Of a stretch of 6,150 nucleotides of DNA, positions 4,097-6,150 are shown one piece after another; the stretch's first letter is position 1, and the number at the start of each line of letters is the position of its first letter. This DNA comes from Bacteriovoracaceae bacterium UBA4573 (GTDB lineage Bacteria > Bdellovibrionota > UBA1018 > UBA923). Under the pieces are notes generated by a model that saw only the letters and a list, made by a program, of their open reading frames with translations, did not search any database and was not told where the DNA came from. Position numbers and translations under genes: made by a program. Location of the stretch: positions 8,120-14,269 of the forward strand of contig DGKJ01000022.1 in assembly GCA_002387735.1 (NCBI GenBank). Direction: 5' to 3'.

Positions 4097-6150
4097 ATGA
4101 GTTCTAAAAAAATGAAGTCGAAACGAACCGAGGTTGCGAACAAAATCGTAACCGTGTTTGCGCTTCTAAGTTTAATGTTGCCGACACCGGCAACTATTTC
4201 TTTGGCCTATGCCCAAGAAGCCCAAGACACTATAACCGTCACAAAGCAACCAAACCCTGACGACGCCGAAAACGACGCAGCCCGCGCCGACCGCGCTATT
4301 CAACCGCGGCCCTTGCTGCAAGACGAGTATTCGAGCGAAGCGGTTTACGGAATTTCGAATGGTTCGGACTTCGAAATTGAAGACATGAAGAACCCGGGGA
4401 AATTGCACTTTGATGGCTGCAATCCCGATGAATTTTTTAATTTTGTGTGCGGGGCAAAAGCTACCAGCAATTCTAGTCAAAGCATTGTGCAAGAAATGAT
4501 GGGGCGTCGTCTGGGCGACTATCCGGGTTTTAAGGAACAATCCTACCGAGACGCTGAAGACTTGTTTCGAGGCCAGTATTCGGACGAATATATTCGCGAA
4601 TACACGGGCTCTGACGACGATTGGAAACCCAATCCGCGTACCTTGATTAACGATCCGGAGTTTCGCGCCCACTGTGAAACAGAAATTAAGGCTGCAAAAG
4701 AGGCGTTAGAGGAAAACCAAGTTACTCCTGAATTACAAATTTGTGCGCAAAGCACTCCGCATTATCGGAAAATGTTCGAGAAAAAGAGAAATAGCATGTT
4801 CGGCGAAGCAGTATTTATGTCGGGCAGGTTCAGCGTGGTCGAGGAAAAATTTCGCGATGCCAAGGCAAGTGCTCTCGCAGTGGTAAAACGCCAATTGGCC
4901 GACGCATACCGAGTGTCGTTTGCTGTAAGCATCGATTCATTTTTAAATGAAGATATAGGTAAACAAGCGCAAGGTGCAGGAAAAATTGAACCTAGTGCGT
5001 TTAAGAAAAAAGCCGATCTTTTAGTGCGCGCAGCGGTTGGTCGAATGATTCGCCACCTCGATTCGATTGAAATCAATCCAGACCCTTTATCGGTGTGCAC
5101 GGTCGATCAAATGGACGTTATGGTAACCAGGCGTTCGGGCAAGGGCCCCATGATCACGGTGTGTCCCGGTATGCTGCAAGCACTTTCGACCGGTAAGTTT
5201 GAAGAAGAAAAATCGGCTGCGCTCATGAACATGCTCACGCGGGCCATTGCGCAAGCGGTGGATTCTTGTGAAGCCGACCGCATGACGGTGGGTCATTCGC
5301 CAAAAGTCGCCCTGGGAGACATGCTACAAGGCCAACGCGCGTGCGTGGTCGAACGATCAAAGGGGATGGTTACACCCTTGGGCGGCGGCGATGTGCCGAA
5401 CGCGTTTTCGGATTCGCTCGCCTACGATCAGTGGGCTAGTGCGCGGTCGGTGAACGACAAATCGGCGCCGCATTGTTCGGTGCCGCTCACGCAAACTGAA
5501 ATTCAAGAACGCAAAGCCATGGGTCGGCGCGAGCAGACCAACAATTTAGTGGCGCAGGAATTTGCCAATCAAATATTTGCTGATTGGTTCAAAAAACAAA
5601 GCCTCACCAAGAAAAATAAGAATGAGAAAAAGAAACGAAACTCAGTACTGCGCGCTTCGTTTGCTTCGTATTGCACGATGAAGTCTATCGACGGCAGCGG
5701 TATGCCGAGCGCCAAAGTGTTTATGAATGAGTTTCTCGCCAAAGACCAGCACCTGCGCAGTGCTATGGGCTGTAAGCTCAAAGAAAAAATAATTAAAGTA
5801 AAAGTTAAGGGCAAAAAAAGTCAAAAACAAAAAGTATCGATGGTTCAGCCGAAATGTTCATTGGCTGATTCGTTCCGAAAGGGCATGAGCCGCTATTACA
5901 AAGGGCTTATTTTAAACCCAGACTGGAACGTAACGCCCGAAGAGAGCCAAATGATCGAAGAAGCAACCGAAGCTATTCAAAAAGGCTCTGAAGAACACGC
6001 AAAAGAAACAAAAAGCGACTTAGAAATTATCGACGAAATCGAAATGAACCCAACCGAAGAAGACTCCTTCACCGTAAACCAAGGCGGCCCAGGCGCTACC
6101 GGCGGCCAAGCGGGAGCTACAGGCGGCGAAGCGGGAGCTACAGGCGGCCA
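4097..6150 (+). CDS. Exported M13 (neprilysin-like) peptidase homologue lacking the active site; C-terminus beyond the window
   Basis: I translated this frame directly: 684 codons without a stop to the right edge. Residues 1-39 are a signal peptide (basic start, hydrophobic 17-36, cleavage AYA before QE). Pieces resembling M13 metallopeptidases then follow in family order. They are CNPDEFFNFVCG (108-119, compare neprilysin PCTDFFKYACG), ITVCPGML (353-360, compare IVFPAGIL), C416 in RACVVER, FSDSLAYDQW (437-446), SVLRASFASYC (516-526, compare LFFLNFAQVWC), HLRSAMGC (552-559) and SMVQPKC (581-587). The conserved M13 disulfides would map to 108-559, 118-526 and 416-587. Where HExxH is expected the sequence reads QAVDS (386-390), ExxxD becomes NAFSD (435-439), and the later His and Arg appear absent. 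The M13-like part, about 480 residues, is shorter than the roughly 690 of neprilysin. Lys-rich stretches lie at 499-514 and 560-579. After 600 comes an acidic helical segment and then GATGG(Q/E)A repeats. The gene itself is certain; the M13 assignment is probable (about 0.6). Confidence 0.93.
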   Translation, partial: MSSKKMKSKRTEVANKIVTVFALLSLMLPTPATISLAYAQEAQDTITVTKQPNPDDAENDAARADRAIQPRPLLQDEYSSEAVYGISNGSDFEIEDMKNPGKLHFDGCNPDEFFNFVCGAKATSNSSQSIVQEMMGRRLGDYPGFKEQSYRDAEDLFRGQYSDEYIREYTGSDDDWKPNPRTLINDPEFRAHCETEIKAAKEALEENQVTPELQICAQSTPHYRKMFEKKRNSMFGEAVFMSGRFSVVEEKFRDAKASALAVVKRQLADAYRVSFAVSIDSFLNEDIGKQAQGAGKIEPSAFKKKADLLVRAAVGRMIRHLDSIEINPDPLSVCTVDQMDVMVTRRSGKGPMITVCPGMLQALSTGKFEEEKSAALMNMLTRAIAQAVDSCEADRMTVGHSPKVALGDMLQGQRACVVERSKGMVTPLGGGDVPNAFSDSLAYDQWASARSVNDKSAPHCSVPLTQTEIQERKAMGRREQTNNLVAQEFANQIFADWFKKQSLTKKNKNEKKKRNSVLRASFASYCTMKSIDGSGMPSAKVFMNEFLAKDQHLRSAMGCKLKEKIIKVKVKGKKSQKQKVSMVQPKCSLADSFRKGMSRYYKGLILNPDWNVTPEESQMIEEATEAIQKGSEEHAKETKSDLEIIDEIEMNPTEEDSFTVNQGGPGATGGQAGATGGEAGATGG
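6092..6150 (+). repeat. 21-bp tandem repeat coding for GATGG(Q/E)A, continuing past the edge
   Basis: Units at 6092-6112 and 6113-6133 and a partial one from 6134 encode GATGGQA, GATGGEA and GATGG. Units two and three are identical over their first 15 bases, while unit one differs at synonymous positions, so the later copies look like recent duplications. The array lies in frame at the visible C-terminus of the M13-like protein. The glycine spacing is close to collagen-like Gly-X-Y but is broken in every unit by an extra Gly. Confidence 0.8.

Noticed and set aside
5147..5297. M48-type metallopeptidase reading of the PGML...AIAQAVDS region of the M13-like protein
   Set aside because: The segment fits general zincin topology, but the N-terminal CxxDEFFNFVCG and the C-terminal cysteine motifs specifically match M13, and no HExxH is present to support M48.
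4172..5830. Several minus-strand open frames opposite the M13-like gene
   Set aside because: They are short, overlap each other, lack Shine-Dalgarno sites and lie under one uninterrupted plus-strand frame with a signal peptide and ordered motifs.

Overview
The window holds four protein-coding genes arranged as two divergent pairs around one AT-rich intergenic region (about 3182-3377). Leftward: a large low-complexity exported protein (608-3181) followed by a second exported protein that starts inside its stop codon (ATGA overlap) and runs off the left edge (1-611). Rightward: a 221-residue membrane-anchored protein (3378-4043) and, 53 bases later, a long exported protein that runs off the right edge (4097-6150). 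There are no RNA genes, insertion sequences, CRISPR arrays or convincing terminators, and no gene-free stretch longer than about 200 bases.

All four products look exported or membrane-anchored, and each has an even number of cysteines in what can be seen: at least 8, 12, 4 and at least 12. This fits folding by disulfide formation in the periplasm or outside the cell. None is an obvious household gene. The secreted, Cys-containing, Gly/Ala-helical and low-complexity style, together with moderate GC content and Shine-Dalgarno sites, suggests a Gram-negative bacterium of the Bdellovibrionota/Myxococcota kind. That placement is an impression, not a demonstration.

The most interesting product is the right-hand one. 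Short motifs spread along it occur in the order expected for the M13 (neprilysin/PepO) metallopeptidase family: an N-terminal C..DEFFNFVCG, a PGML segment, C416, a D-S-L-A-Y segment, ASYC, AMGC and a final PKC. At every position where M13 enzymes carry the zinc and catalytic residues (HExxH, ExxxD, and the C-terminal His and Arg) different residues are present. My reading is a catalytically dead M13-fold protein, extended by a C-terminal GATGG(Q/E)A repeat that continues past the window. The other three proteins match no family I can name.

The layout suggests a divergently transcribed cell-surface locus: a translationally coupled pair on the left, and an anchored small protein with a pseudo-peptidase on the right. 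Overlapping promoter candidates and a perfect 12-bp palindrome lie between them. A joint function is inferred only from layout and shared protein style.
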